This document shows positions 40,337 to 51,010 of a stretch of DNA of 64,000 bases, one piece after another. Positions within the stretch are counted from its first letter, which is position 1; the number at the start of each line of letters is the position of its first letter. The notes below the pieces were generated by a model. It searched no databases. It was given only the letters and a program-made list of their open reading frames with translations, and was not told the DNA's origin. The translations under genes were made by a program, and so were the position numbers. This DNA comes from Necropsobacter massiliensis (GTDB lineage: Bacteria > Pseudomonadota > Gammaproteobacteria > Enterobacterales > Pasteurellaceae), in assembly GCF_000827595.2 (NCBI RefSeq), contig NZ_LN776180.1, forward strand, positions 62,001 through 126,000, given 5' to 3'.

Positions 40337-42382
40337 TTATTTGACTCGACTGCCCGGCTGCGCGCCCTGATCCACATCCAATAGGAATAAATCACTGCCG
40401 CCGCTACCTGCCGATAAGATCATCCCTTCGGAAACGCCGAATTTCATCTTGCGCGGTGCCAGATTGGCGACCATAATCACAAAGCGCCCTTCCAACTGCT
40501 CCGGCTTGTCATAGGCAGCTTTAATACCGGAAAATACCTGTCGGGTTTCCACGCCTAAATCCAGCATAAATTTCAGCAGTTTATTGCTCTCCGGTACCGC
40601 TTCGCATTTCAATACTTTCGCCACACGCAAATCCAGTTTGGCAAAATCATCAATGCTGATGGTCGTTTCAAAAGGTTCAACCTGTGTTACAGAAACTCCG
40701 CCATTTTTCACCGCACTTTGGTTCACTTGTGCGTTTTCCGCTTTTGAAGCGGCGATCATCGCATCAATTTGCTTCATCTCCACGCGGGCAAACAAGGCCT
40801 TAAACGGTGCCACCCGATGTGCCAGTAACGGCGCAGTTAAATTCTCCCACATCAGTTCCGTTTGCAAAAACGCCTCGGCGCGCTGCGCCAGTTGCGGCAG
40901 TATCGGCTTTAAATAGCCCATTAACACCCGGAACAGCTGAATGCCCATAGAACATACCTGCTGTAATTCGGTCTCACGCTCCGCTTGTTTGGCAATCACC
41001 CAAGGCGCTTTGTCGTCGATGTATTTATTCGCCTTATCGGTCAACGCCATAATCTCACGCACCGCTTTACCAAATTCGCGCTGTTCATAATATGCCGCGA
41101 TTTGCTCCGATTGTGCGGTAAATTCCGCAAATAATGCCTCATCGTCTAATTTATCCGCCAGTTGACCATCAAATCGTTTCTGAATAAAACCAGCATTGCG
41201 CGAAGCCAGATTGACCAGTTTATTGACTAAATCCGTATTGACGCGCTGCACAAAATCTTCCAGATTTAAATCCAGATCATCAATCCGACCGCTTAATTTT
41301 GCCGCATAATAATAACGCAGACATTCCGGATCCAAGTGTTTTAAATAGGTCGCCGCCTGAATAAAGGTACCGCGTGATTTAGACATTTTCTCGCCGTTTA
41401 CGGTGACATAGCCATGTACGAAAATATTATTCGGCTTCCGCAGCCCCGCGCCTTCCAACATTGCCGGCCAGAACAGAGAATGGAAATACATAATATCCTT
41501 ACCGATAAAATGATAAAGCTCGGCTTGGCTGTCCTGTCGCCAAAAACTGTCAAAATCAAGCGCGCCCTTTTTATCGCAAAGATTTTTAAACGACGCCATA
41601 TAACCGATCGGCGCATCCAACCAGACATAAAAATATTTATCTTGCGTATTCGGAATTTTAAACCCGAAATACGGCGCATCACGGGAAATATCCCATTGCT
41701 GTAGCCCGGCATCAAACCATTCGCGCATTTTATTCGCCACTTCCTGCTGCAAGGTGCCGGAATGGATCCAGTCTTTCAGCATACTTTCAAAACTCGGTAG
41801 GTCAAAAAAGAAATGCTCACTTTCTTTCAGTACCGGAGTGGCGCCGGAAACTGTCGAATGCGGATTAATCAGCTCGGTCGGGCTATAGGTCGCCGAACAA
41901 ACTTCGCAATTGTCGCCGTACTGATCCGGCGATTTACATTTCGGGCATGTGCCTTTGACAAAACGATCGGGCAAAAACATGCCTTTTTCCGGGTCGAACA
42001 ACTGCGAAATCGTGCGGCTTTTAATAAATCCGTTGGTTTTTAGCGCCTGATAAATCATCTCAGACAACAGCTTATTTTCTTCGCTGTGAGTGGAGTGATA
42101 ATTATCAAAACTGATATTGAAGCCGGCAAAGTCCGCCATATGCTTTTGCCGCACATCGTCAATCAGCTGCTCCGGTGTAATGCCCATTTGATCCGCTTTT
42201 AACATAATCGGCGTACCGTGTGCGTCATCGGCACAAACAAAGTAAATTTCGTTGCCGCGCATACGCTGAAAACGCACCCAAATATCCGCCTGAATATGTT
42301 CTAACATGTGACCTAAATGAATCGGTCCATTGGCATAAGGTAATGCACAGGTGACCAAAATTTTACGCGCCGGATTTGACAT
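40337..42382 (-). CDS. metG: Methionyl-tRNA synthetase
   Basis: Charges tRNA-Met with methionine. The 681-residue class I enzyme has the HIGH-type motif [12 protein letters not shown] near residue 17, zinc knuckle cysteines CPKC and CEVC around residues 145-161, and KMSKS in [11 protein letters not shown]. The C-terminal EMAP/OB tRNA-binding domain is present ([12 protein letters not shown] onward), so it is the long dimeric form. It is divergent from mrp, the same arrangement as in E. coli. Confidence 0.97.
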   Translation of the reverse strand: MSNPARKILVTCALPYANGPIHLGHMLEHIQADIWVRFQRMRGNEIYFVCADDAHGTPIMLKADQMGITPEQLIDDVRQKHMADFAGFNISFDNYHSTHSEENKLLSEMIYQALKTNGFIKSRTISQLFDPEKGMFLPDRFVKGTCPKCKSPDQYGDNCEVCSATYSPTELINPHSTVSGATPVLKESEHFFFDLPSFESMLKDWIHSGTLQQEVANKMREWFDAGLQQWDISRDAPYFGFKIPNTQDKYFYVWLDAPIGYMASFKNLCDKKGALDFDSFWRQDSQAELYHFIGKDIMYFHSLFWPAMLEGAGLRKPNNIFVHGYVTVNGEKMSKSRGTFIQAATYLKHLDPECLRYYYAAKLSGRIDDLDLNLEDFVQRVNTDLVNKLVNLASRNAGFIQKRFDGQLADKLDDEALFAEFTAQSEQIAAYYEQREFGKAVREIMALTDKANKYIDDKAPWVIAKQAERETELQQVCSMGIQLFRVLMGYLKPILPQLAQRAEAFLQTELMWENLTAPLLAHRVAPFKALFARVEMKQIDAMIAASKAENAQVNQSAVKNGGVSVTQVEPFETTISIDDFAKLDLRVAKVLKCEAVPESNKLLKFMLDLGVETRQVFSGIKAAYDKPEQLEGRFVIMVANLAPRKMKFGVSEGMILSAGSGGSDLFLLDVDQGAQPGSRVK

Positions 42383-42548
42383 GATTTATCTACCTTTCTC
42401 CTCAAAAAAATCGGCGTAAATTTTACCTGATTCACGGTATTTTTTCCAGCTCAACCGCACTTTTCGCAATTTTGACTTAACACAGCCGATTCGGCGTGTT
42501 TAAATATATCCGACGAATTGACTTCACCAGCTTAAAGGAATATCAGTT

Positions 42549-43673
42549 ATGGCTATTTTCTTTTCTGAAAATCTGACCGAGAGACAAAAACAACAAATTC
42601 AATCGCAATTTCAACAATTCCAGCATCCTACGTTACAGCAGGATCTGCTCGCGTTAAACGCCGTCAAAAAAGTGGAAAAAGGCGGTGCAACCCTGCGCGT
42701 TGAAATCACCATGCCCTTTGCTTGGAATAGCGGATTTGCGCAACTACAGACCGCACTTTCCGAACCGTTGCAAAAAATCAGCGAAACCCAGCAAATTAAA
42801 TGGCTGCTGACCTACCAAATCGCCACGTTAAAACGCGCCAATAATCATCCGGCGGTCAAAGGGGTCAAAAATATTATTGCCGTCAGCTCCGGTAAAGGCG
42901 GGGTGGGAAAATCCACCGTCGCGGTCAATCTGGCGCTAGCATTACAAGCGCAAGGCGCGCATGTCGGCATTCTGGATGCGGATATTTACGGTCCTTCGAT
43001 CCCGCACATGCTTGGTGCGGCAGACCAGCGCCCAACCTCTCCGGACAATCAACATATTAACCCGATTCAGGCACACGGCATTATCGCCAATTCCATCGGT
43101 TTTCTAATGGATGCCGACAGCGCGACAATATGGCGCGGCCCGATGGCAAGCAGTGCCTTAAACCAGCTGCTGCAAGAAACGTTATGGGCTAACGACGGCA
43201 AAGAACTGGATTATCTGGTTATTGATATGCCGCCGGGTACCGGCGATATTCAGCTTACCTTGTCGCAGCAAATTCCGGTGACCGGTGCCATTGTGGTGAC
43301 AACACCGCAGGATATCGCATTAATCGACGCAATCAAAGGCGTGGCAATGTTCCAGCGAGTATCCGTACCGGTACTGGGAATTGTAGAAAACATGTCAGTC
43401 CATATTTGCAGCAACTGCGGTCATCAGGAATCAATTTTCGGCACTGGCGGCGCGGAAAAAATGGCGGAAAAATATCAAGTCAAAGTCTTATCGCAACAAC
43501 CGCTGCATATCCGTTTACGCGAAGACATGGATAACGGCACCCCGACTGTCATCTCCGCCCCGCACAGCGAAATCGCCCAATCCTTCCTGCAACTGGCGGA
43601 AAAGGTCGCCGCCGAACTCTACTGGCAGGGCGATGTCATCCCAGGCGAAATCATGTTTAAAGAGGTGAAATAA
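42549..43673 (+). CDS. mrp: Iron-sulfur cluster carrier ATPase Mrp/ApbC
   Basis: P-loop ATPase that carries and transfers Fe-S clusters. The 374-residue protein has an N-terminal MIP18-like segment, the deviant Walker A SSGKGGVGKSTVAVNLA near residue 112, Switch motif DADIYGPSIP and the cluster-binding CSNC near residue 285. AAGGAA precedes the ATG. It is divergent from metG and followed by its own terminator. Confidence 0.95.
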   Translation: MAIFFSENLTERQKQQIQSQFQQFQHPTLQQDLLALNAVKKVEKGGATLRVEITMPFAWNSGFAQLQTALSEPLQKISETQQIKWLLTYQIATLKRANNHPAVKGVKNIIAVSSGKGGVGKSTVAVNLALALQAQGAHVGILDADIYGPSIPHMLGAADQRPTSPDNQHINPIQAHGIIANSIGFLMDADSATIWRGPMASSALNQLLQETLWANDGKELDYLVIDMPPGTGDIQLTLSQQIPVTGAIVVTTPQDIALIDAIKGVAMFQRVSVPVLGIVENMSVHICSNCGHQESIFGTGGAEKMAEKYQVKVLSQQPLHIRLREDMDNGTPTVISAPHSEIAQSFLQLAEKVAAELYWQGDVIPGEIMFKEVK

Positions 43674-43725
43674 AAGGTAAGTGCGGTAGAAATTTTCGGT
43701 ATTTTGCAACAGTTTTACTAAACTT

Positions 43726-43766
43726 AAGGACTGAGTACTGTATTAAGCAGGGCTTAGTCCTTTTAA
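43726..43766 (+). terminator. mrp terminator
   Basis: AAGGACTGAG and CTTAGTCCTT form a 10-bp stem with one wobble pair and a 17-nt loop, followed by T-rich sequence. Confidence 0.65.
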
Positions 43767-43834
43767 TTTCTATATAACAATCACATAATTTTAAAAATTT
43801 TTTTATTTTCCACCGCACTTTTCCATTCTACGGG

Positions 43835-44884
43835 CTATTCTTTTTTCAGTAAAAACACACCATGTTCGGCTAAATGGACGTAGGCGTTGTGTTGGTTGGG
43901 ATCAAAGCTGTCTGGATTGGCGTTAATTAGCAAGGTTTGTCCACCCCAGTCGGCGACGATTTCCCAGTGATTTCCCATATACACTGCGCTGGTAACAGTG
44001 CAATATTGCGCCGCTTCGCCCGTTGGTTCCAAACGAACGGCTTCCGGACGGACGCCGACCAAGCAAGCACCGTCGGGTAGACCGAAACGTTCAATATGCG
44101 GCAGAGTGAAGTGATAGCCGTTGACGGTAATCGTGCCCTGTCGTAGTTCGCCGTCGAAGATGCTGCTTTCACCCATGAAATTAGCCAGAAACAGAGAATT
44201 CGGGTGTTGATAGAGCGTTTTTGCCGGCGCCTTTTGCATAATTTTACCTTTGTGCATGACGATGACTTCGTCGGAAACCGCAAATGCCTCGGTCTGGTCG
44301 TGCGTCACATAAAGCGAAGTAATGCCCAGCCGTTGCTGCAATTCGCGAATTTTTTCGCGCATTGAGCGGCGTAAGTTGGCATCCAGATTGCTCAACGGTT
44401 CGTCAAAGAGCAGCACTTTCGGTTTTAACACCAAGGCGCGCGCCAATGCCACCCGCTGTTGCTGACCGCCGGAAATTTGGTCGACATAGCGGTCTTCAAA
44501 CCCTGCCAGATCCACCAGTTCAAGCGCTTCCTTAACCCGTTGTTTACGCTCCTCCCCGCTGATACCTTGCATACGCAAACCATAGCCGACGTTATCGCCG
44601 ATAGACATGTGCGGGAACAAGGCGTAAGACTGAAAGACGATGCAGATGTCACGGTTTTGAATGGAGGATTTGGTGACGTCTTCTCCGTCGATAAAAATGT
44701 GTCCCGCAGTCGGACTTTCCAGACCGGCAACCAAACGCAGCACGGTGGTTTTGCCGCAGCCTGAAGGACCGAGCAACGTCACCATGGTGCCGCGTTTAAT
44801 GCTGAGATCCAGATTATCGATCACAACGGATTTGCCGAAGGCTTTAGTGATATTTTTTAATACTAAGAAATCATGATTATTCAT
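43835..44884 (-). CDS. afuC: AfuC-type ABC importer ATP-binding protein
   Basis: ATPase of a binding-protein-dependent importer. The 349-residue protein has Walker [10 protein letters not shown], signature [15 protein letters not shown], Walker [16 protein letters not shown] and a C-terminal TOBE domain, as in the Fbp/Pot/Afu groups. It is the third gene of afuABC. The family is often named as iron(III) transport, but the receptor next door points to sugar phosphates. Confidence 0.9.
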   Translation of the reverse strand: MNNHDFLVLKNITKAFGKSVVIDNLDLSIKRGTMVTLLGPSGCGKTTVLRLVAGLESPTAGHIFIDGEDVTKSSIQNRDICIVFQSYALFPHMSIGDNVGYGLRMQGISGEERKQRVKEALELVDLAGFEDRYVDQISGGQQQRVALARALVLKPKVLLFDEPLSNLDANLRRSMREKIRELQQRLGITSLYVTHDQTEAFAVSDEVIVMHKGKIMQKAPAKTLYQHPNSLFLANFMGESSIFDGELRQGTITVNGYHFTLPHIERFGLPDGACLVGVRPEAVRLEPTGEAAQYCTVTSAVYMGNHWEIVADWGGQTLLINANPDSFDPNQHNAYVHLAEHGVFLLKKE

Positions 44885-44955
44885 AAAACAACCTATTTAT
44901 ATTGATTATTCGTTATTACGCCGCAATGCCGTCGAGTGCGGCGATATTTGTTCGT

Positions 44956-47013
44956 TCAGTGCATTTTTTTCGCTTTGGAACGCGCAATGCGGGTGTCGCC
45001 AATCAGCCAGTCAAACAGCAGAATAATGGTCATCATCACGATAATCAGTATCGAGCCATAAGCGATTGCAACACCGTATTCGCCGTCTTCCACTCGGTTT
45101 AAAATATAAGCGGTGGCAACCCGCGTGTCGGCGGTAACTAAGAAAATAATGGCGCTGACAGTGGTCATCGCGCGCACGAAACTGGTTACCAATGCGGACA
45201 ACAATGCCGGTTTTAACAGTGGAAAAACGATAAACCAGATCGTTTTAAGGGAGCTGCCTTTTAACGATAATGAGGCTTCGTCCAGCGATTTGTCCAGCTG
45301 TCCCAGCCCGGCAATGGCGGCGCGCATACCAATTGGCAAATCGCGCATGACCATGGAAATAATAATGATGATGCCGGTGCCGGTGATATACATCGGAGCA
45401 TTATTAAAAGCCAGAATATAAGAAACCCCAGCCACGGTACCCGGCACAGCGAAACACAGCATAGTAAGGAATTCGAGGCTTTTTTTACCCTGAAAATCTT
45501 TGCGTACCACAATATAAGCGATGAGCAAGCCAAACAGTGCGGTTAATGGCGCGGCGATACCGGCGTAAATCAATGTATTGATGAGAGAAGGCCAAGCTCC
45601 GTCGCTGAACCCCTGACCGAATAACATGGCATAATTTTGTAAAGTTAAGGTGTAGTTGACACCCCAATTGACGGTAAAACTGCCGTAGAAAATGCTACCG
45701 TAAAGCACCAGATTAAATATCACCCAGCCGCCGAGCATTGCGATAATGGTGTATTTAAGCCCGGCGGGCAGTTCCTGCACATCGCCGCGATAAGATTTGC
45801 CGGAAACGGTGACATAAGAGCGGTTACCGATCCATAAATACTGAATGATAAAAATGCCTAGGGAGAAAATTAACAGCATAGAGCCCAGCGTGCTTGCCGA
45901 GGCGTAATCCAGCTGCGAGCCGGCGATATAGAAATAAATCTGGGTAGCGATCACATCAAAACTGCCGCCGAGTACCAACGGGTTGCTGAAATCCGCCAAT
46001 GATTGGATAAATATGATTAAAAACGAATTTGCCAGCGCCGGACGCAATAATGGAAAAATAATGTTATAGAATGTCTGGTAACGATTTGCGCGTAAGGTAT
46101 AAGAAGCCTCTTCAATTGATGGATGAATGGATTTTAGCGCACCGTCCAGAATCATAAAGGAGATCGGCGCAAACGCCAGAATCTGCGCAATGGCAATACC
46201 GCTAAAACCATATAGCCAATTATGATTGGTAAAACCCAGATACGTATCCAAAAATTCAGTCACATAGCCGGAACGCCCCAGCATTAAGGTCACGCCTAAA
46301 CCAACCACAAAAGGCGGGGTAACAATCGGCAGAATGGAAAAGATTTTACCGATAAATGCGGTGCGTCTGGCGATACGGGTGGTATAAAGGGCAAATGCCA
46401 AACCGAATACCGTTGAAATCAGTCCAACAAAGCCCGAGAGCATTAACGAGTTGGTGATAATGCGCAGAATATATTGCTGCCCAAGAATACGCACCACCTG
46501 CTGCGGCGCGAAGGTGTCGCCGTCATAAAACATGGAAATAAAGATCGCAACAGTGGGATAAACGATAAAAAAGAAAATAATCAAAATAATGCTGATCAGC
46601 GCCGCCAGAATGAATTTGTCGCCCTGCATGATTTTCAATTTGGCCAGCGCTAACGTGGCAAGTGCGGTCAAACTGAGGGCTAATACAATCGTCGCATATC
46701 CCATGCTGACCTGATATACCGTGGCGCTGACAAAGGTAAACAGCGCACTAAAGGCGATTAAACACAGCTCCGCTTTTGCCTGTGTTTCCACCGACAGTTT
46801 CAGCCGCGGCAACAATAAAAAACCCAGCAGCGGAAGAAACCAAAGTATGCTCAAATTCCATGAAGACCAGCCCATAGCCGCCAAAAACTCATCGGCGGTG
46901 CTGTCCAGTATACCGTAATCAAGTGCGGTAGCGGGAAGGAGTAAAAATGCGCTGAAGGCCAGCGTGACCCAAAACGTTGAACGGTCAAGAATCGGTAATG
47001 TTGCGGAATTCAT
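44956..47013 (-). CDS. afuB: AfuB-type ABC importer permease
   Basis: Inner-membrane permease with two BPD_transp_1 domains in one chain, 685 residues and roughly 15-16 hydrophobic helices. Each half has an EAA-type loop (EEASYTLRANRYQTFYNIIFP and DEASLSLKGSSLKTIWFIVFP), so one polypeptide supplies both channel halves. The ATG at 47013 is chosen because GAGGC precedes it; the frame to 47058 runs through the afuA-afuB hairpin. Confidence 0.9.
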   Translation of the reverse strand: MNSATLPILDRSTFWVTLAFSAFLLLPATALDYGILDSTADEFLAAMGWSSWNLSILWFLPLLGFLLLPRLKLSVETQAKAELCLIAFSALFTFVSATVYQVSMGYATIVLALSLTALATLALAKLKIMQGDKFILAALISIILIIFFFIVYPTVAIFISMFYDGDTFAPQQVVRILGQQYILRIITNSLMLSGFVGLISTVFGLAFALYTTRIARRTAFIGKIFSILPIVTPPFVVGLGVTLMLGRSGYVTEFLDTYLGFTNHNWLYGFSGIAIAQILAFAPISFMILDGALKSIHPSIEEASYTLRANRYQTFYNIIFPLLRPALANSFLIIFIQSLADFSNPLVLGGSFDVIATQIYFYIAGSQLDYASASTLGSMLLIFSLGIFIIQYLWIGNRSYVTVSGKSYRGDVQELPAGLKYTIIAMLGGWVIFNLVLYGSIFYGSFTVNWGVNYTLTLQNYAMLFGQGFSDGAWPSLINTLIYAGIAAPLTALFGLLIAYIVVRKDFQGKKSLEFLTMLCFAVPGTVAGVSYILAFNNAPMYITGTGIIIIISMVMRDLPIGMRAAIAGLGQLDKSLDEASLSLKGSSLKTIWFIVFPLLKPALLSALVTSFVRAMTTVSAIIFLVTADTRVATAYILNRVEDGEYGVAIAYGSILIIVMMTIILLFDWLIGDTRIARSKAKKMH

Positions 47014-47024
47014 AATGCCTCGCA

Positions 47025-47065
47025 GAAAAAACAAGAATGTGGTCAGCAAAACGGCCACATTCTTG
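47025..47065 (-). terminator. Hairpin terminator/attenuator between afuA and afuB
   Basis: On the minus strand CAAGAATGTGG and CCACATTCTTG form an 11-bp perfect stem with a 12-nt loop, followed by T6. It lies 15 bp past the afuA stop and before the afuB ribosome site, so it would limit membrane-component expression relative to the binding protein. Confidence 0.8.
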
Positions 47066-47079
47066 CACGGTTAGAATAA

Positions 47080-48120
47080 TTATTGTGCCAATTTAACTTC
47101 ATTGACCCATTTATTAATTAAGCGCTTACGCTCATCGGCGGCGCCGTATTTTTCAAAATCATAATTAATCAAATTGAGCTTACTCGGATCAAAAGCGACC
47201 GGCGATTGTTCTGCAGTCGTGTTGGTCAAGGTCTGGAAGGATTTTCCTTGTTTCCACGCCGTTTCCTGACCTTCTTTCGATAACGCCCAGTCCACAAACA
47301 GTTTCGCATTGTCCATATTGCGTGCACCTTTAAGGATGCTGACGCCGCCCAATTCATAACCGGTACCCTCGCAAGGCACAATCATTTCAATTGGCGCGCC
47401 CTGCTGTTTTTCCAATGCGTAATCATGCAGGAAGCCAATGCCCACGGTGGTTTCGCCACGTGCCGTATTGCGCGACGGTGTGACACCGGATTTGGTGTAT
47501 TGCGAAATATTCGGATGTAATTGCCGGAAGAAGTTAAAGGCTGCGTCCTCGCCCCACAACTGAACAAAGGTGGCAATCGCCGTATAAGCGGTGCCGGAGC
47601 TTTGCGGGTCGGCAATTTGAATTTCGTTTTTCAGACGCGGATCAGTTAAATCTTTCCAGCATTTCGGCATATCGCTGATGCCCAGTTTTTTCAAACGCTC
47701 GGTATTCACGGCAAATCCCAAAATGCCCATATAAATGGCGGAGGTTAAATTACCTTTTACTTTTGCCGGATCTTGAAAACGTTCGATAATCTGCTCGACA
47801 TGCGGTGAACGATAGGCTTCCAGCAGCCCCAATTCACCGGCTTGTGACTGCGGATCCAGCGTGCCGCCGTACCAAACATCAGCCTGCGGATTATTTTTTT
47901 CCGCTTCGATTTTCGCAAAAGTGCTGCCAGAACCGTTGCGAATAAACGCAGTTTTGACACCATATTTCGCCCCAAAAGCCTGCGTTTCGGCTTCACACAT
48001 TTCATTGGTCGCGCTACAGTACACAACCAGACGACCTTTTGCACTCGCCGGCGCAGTAGCCAGCAATCCCGCGCTTAAAAGTGCGGTCGAAATCGCAAGA
48101 GAAATTTTCTTTAGCCTCAT
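47080..48120 (-). CDS. afuA: Hexose-phosphate-type periplasmic binding protein AfuA
   Basis: Periplasmic receptor of the AfuABC importer. The 346-residue precursor has a signal peptide ending ASA before KGRLVVYCSATN. Residues H232, D233 and E256 correspond to mature H205, D206 and E229, described in Actinobacillus pleuropneumoniae AfuA as contacts to sugar phosphates. The paired tyrosines of iron-binding FbpA are not visible. Therefore glucose 6-phosphate or similar is more likely than iron, despite common database names. The ATG at 48120 follows GGAGGAT. It is first gene of afuABC, with a strong hairpin after it. Confidence 0.88.
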   Translation of the reverse strand: MRLKKISLAISTALLSAGLLATAPASAKGRLVVYCSATNEMCEAETQAFGAKYGVKTAFIRNGSGSTFAKIEAEKNNPQADVWYGGTLDPQSQAGELGLLEAYRSPHVEQIIERFQDPAKVKGNLTSAIYMGILGFAVNTERLKKLGISDMPKCWKDLTDPRLKNEIQIADPQSSGTAYTAIATFVQLWGEDAAFNFFRQLHPNISQYTKSGVTPSRNTARGETTVGIGFLHDYALEKQQGAPIEMIVPCEGTGYELGGVSILKGARNMDNAKLFVDWALSKEGQETAWKQGKSFQTLTNTTAEQSPVAFDPSKLNLINYDFEKYGAADERKRLINKWVNEVKLAQ

Positions 48121-48365
48121 ACGGATATCCTCCATGTCTTTATGCTTATTATAAATCGATCAATCAAAATGTGGTGCGATTTGATCCTTCGCCCGATTTT
48201 GAATGCAGCGTATGCTACAGGAAACCGGCTGAAAATAACGTGAAGGGAATCACAGAATAACAATTGTGCGGTTTTATTTGCCGATCTTGTGCTAAATGAT
48301 TATCCAAACTGCGAATTTTTCTTTATAATTGCGGGTTATCGTGTTCACTTGTTCGGATCATCAAT

Positions 48366-49013
48366 ATGTCAGAGCCATCTTGTATTATCATCGCTATCGC
48401 CGGCGCATCGGCATCGGGTAAAAGTTTAATCGCCTCCACCATTCATAAAGAACTGCGCGAGGAAATAGGCTGTGACGACATCGGCATTATTTCGGAAGAC
48501 AGCTACTATCGGGATCAAAGCCATCTGGCCTTTGAGGAACGAATTAAAACCAATTACGATCATCCTAATTCCATGGATCGCAATTTGCTGATCGAGCATC
48601 TGCGTACGTTAAAATCCGGCAAGGCAGTGGATATTCCGGTTTACAGCTATGTGGAACATACGCGAACCGGTGAGATCACCCACTTTGAACCGAAAAAAGT
48701 GATTATTTTGGAAGGTATTTTGCTGCTGACCGATGAGCGCGTCCGGCAGGAAGCCAATATTTCGGTTTTTGTGGATACGCCGCTGGATATTTGTTTTATC
48801 CGCCGCTTGAAGCGCGATATGCAGGAACGCGGGCGCTCATTGCAATCGGTGATTGATCAGTATCGTGCCACGGTTCGTCCGATGTTTTTACAGTTTATCG
48901 AACCGTCAAAACAATATGCCGATATTATCGTCCCGCGCGGCGGGAAGAATCGCATTGCAATCAATATGTTAAAAGCGCAAATTCGCCATCTGTTAGGCAA
49001 AAATAAGGGTTAA
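48366..49013 (+). CDS. udk: Uridine kinase
   Basis: Phosphorylates uridine and cytidine to UMP and CMP with ATP or GTP in pyrimidine salvage. The 215-residue protein has Walker A GASASGKS and the nucleoside-site segments [11 protein letters not shown] and YDHPNSMD. It starts the udk-dcd-asmA run, with five bases to dcd. Confidence 0.96.
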   Translation: MSEPSCIIIAIAGASASGKSLIASTIHKELREEIGCDDIGIISEDSYYRDQSHLAFEERIKTNYDHPNSMDRNLLIEHLRTLKSGKAVDIPVYSYVEHTRTGEITHFEPKKVIILEGILLLTDERVRQEANISVFVDTPLDICFIRRLKRDMQERGRSLQSVIDQYRATVRPMFLQFIEPSKQYADIIVPRGGKNRIAINMLKAQIRHLLGKNKG

Positions 49014-49018
49014 CCGCC

Positions 49019-49600
49019 ATGAGACTATGCGATACCGATATTGAACGCTACCTGGACGACGGCATTATTTCTTTAACACCACGCCCGAGTAATGACAAAA
49101 TTAACGGCGCCACCATTGATGTTCGGTTGGGGAATTCCTTTCGCGTGTTTCGTGAACATACCGCGCCTTACATTGATTTAAGCGGTCATAAACAAGAGGT
49201 TGCGGCTCAACTGGATGCGGTAATGAGCGAAGAAATCCTGATTGCCGACGGCGACGCGTTTTTTCTGCATCCCGGTGAACTGGCGCTGGCGACAACGCTG
49301 GAAGCGGTGAAATTACCGGCGAATATTATCGGCTGGCTGGACGGACGTTCATCGCTGGCACGACTTGGGTTAATGGTGCACGTGACCGCCCACCGTATCG
49401 ATCCGGGTTGGGAAGGCAAAATCGTGCTGGAATTTTTTAATTCCGGCAAACTGCCGTTGGCGTTGCGCCCAAATATGGTGATCGGCGCGCTGAGTTTTGA
49501 AGTGCTGAGCGGCGAAGCAGCGCGCCCGTATAATCGGCGGCGGGATGCCAAATATAAAAATCAGCAAAATGCCGTCGCAAGTCGGATTAGCGAGGATTAG
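49019..49600 (+). CDS. dcd: dCTP deaminase
   Basis: Deaminates dCTP to dUTP as a source of dTTP. The 193-residue trimeric dUTPase-fold protein has [25 protein letters not shown], which includes the conserved serine/arginine and the glutamate region, and an RPYNRR C-terminal segment. Its length equals that of the E. coli enzyme. It is tightly packed between udk and the asmA-like gene. Confidence 0.96.
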   Translation: MRLCDTDIERYLDDGIISLTPRPSNDKINGATIDVRLGNSFRVFREHTAPYIDLSGHKQEVAAQLDAVMSEEILIADGDAFFLHPGELALATTLEAVKLPANIIGWLDGRSSLARLGLMVHVTAHRIDPGWEGKIVLEFFNSGKLPLALRPNMVIGALSFEVLSGEAARPYNRRRDAKYKNQQNAVASRISED

Positions 49601-49603
49601 GCG

Positions 49604-50947
49604 ATGTGGAAAAAGATCGCATTGAGTTTTATGGTTGTCGTTATTGCGATCTTATCAGTGATGTACGTGCAAAAAGATCGGCTAGAACGTCAGCTAACCG
49701 CCAGCTTGCACAAGCACGACATTCAATTTGAAAAACTGGACTTTCAGTTTTTTCTTTCCCCCAAACTCACCTTGGAAGGTGTCGATCTGACATTGGAGCA
49801 AGGGCGTAGGTTTACCTTTGCACAAATCGATATCGCACTAAATCCGCTTTACAGTCTGATTGGCGATGTGCGTTTTTCGTCTATTGCCTTGCATCAGGGA
49901 CAGATTAGCAAGCCCGATTTACATGATGTGAATATTGTTATAAAACCCACCGCACTTTGCCTGGAAGACTTACCGAACGTCATGAATTTTCTCGCCACCG
50001 AGCAGATTGAGCCGAGCGCACTGTGGTCGGCGGATAAATGGCGCTATGCAGTGCAGTTCAGTGCCAAAGACTCGTTTAATAACCACGTTGAGCTACAAAC
50101 GGAAGTCTTCTTTTCCGGTCTGGAAACGGAATTCAGTCAACTCAAACTGACATTGAATTTGCACGACCCCCTTTACAGCGATAAAAAGCAATTTGATTTC
50201 AGTTTGGATCAAGCTATTTTTTCAAGCCATACAGACGGGCATCATATCCTGATTTTAAAAGATCTCAGCTCAAATAATGAGACCTTCCGCTACATTAATA
50301 TTGATCTCAATAACCAAGCGGATGCGCTGACCGGCTACTTGGTTAACGCCGAAATGGCGAATATTCGCTTTCAACTTGATTCTCATCCGCACGCAGAACC
50401 TCGCCTCACGCATTTGGCAATTACCGGTAAAGGCGTCGCGGTGAATAAATGGTTTAATCTCTTAAAGCTGCCGGCAGTAATTTCCGGAAAAGGTGATGTG
50501 CAGGCGGATATTTTCTTTGACCGATGGCAAATGACGTCGGGACAGGCCACCTTTGCGCTTACAGACGGTGAATTTAACGGTTTAAACATACTCAATATTA
50601 TCGCGCAGCACCTGCCGATTAATTATGATGCCGAGGCGCTGCAAAACGCTAACAGTCAATTCGAGCGCTTGCAGTCCGATTTGCGTTGGGATAAAGAAAT
50701 CATGCTGATCGATCATTTACGACTGAAAAATCGCAATATTCGGCTGTTCGGCAGAGGCATGGTAGCGCTTAACGATATGCGTTGCGACATTTCGCTGAAT
50801 ATTGGTTTAACCGATGAAAAATATAAAGATTTCACTTTACCGTTGCGCTTTTTCGACAGCTGTTATTCGCCGCAGTATAAAATTGAAATGACGCGGGATA
50901 TTCGGCATCAGATCAAAGAGTTGCTCCGACAGAAACTTGAGCGTTAA
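49604..50947 (+). CDS. AsmA-family envelope protein
   Basis: Predicted inner-membrane-anchored periplasmic protein related to AsmA, a group tied to outer-membrane assembly and phospholipid traffic. The 447-residue protein has one N-terminal helix (ALSFMVVVIAILSVMYV) and then beta-rich repeats. The C-terminal part contains FALTDGEFNGLNILNIIAQHL and the LRLKNRNIRLFGRGMVALNDMRCDI pattern typical of AsmA. It is shorter than E. coli AsmA (617). It begins three bases after dcd, as in H. influenzae. Confidence 0.82.
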   Translation: MWKKIALSFMVVVIAILSVMYVQKDRLERQLTASLHKHDIQFEKLDFQFFLSPKLTLEGVDLTLEQGRRFTFAQIDIALNPLYSLIGDVRFSSIALHQGQISKPDLHDVNIVIKPTALCLEDLPNVMNFLATEQIEPSALWSADKWRYAVQFSAKDSFNNHVELQTEVFFSGLETEFSQLKLTLNLHDPLYSDKKQFDFSLDQAIFSSHTDGHHILILKDLSSNNETFRYINIDLNNQADALTGYLVNAEMANIRFQLDSHPHAEPRLTHLAITGKGVAVNKWFNLLKLPAVISGKGDVQADIFFDRWQMTSGQATFALTDGEFNGLNILNIIAQHLPINYDAEALQNANSQFERLQSDLRWDKEIMLIDHLRLKNRNIRLFGRGMVALNDMRCDISLNIGLTDEKYKDFTLPLRFFDSCYSPQYKIEMTRDIRHQIKELLRQKLER

Positions 50948-51010
50948 AGGTGACATTTGATGCCGGAGTGCTAAAATAGTCTCTCTTTATTCTCGCCCGA
51001 GACCGCATTC

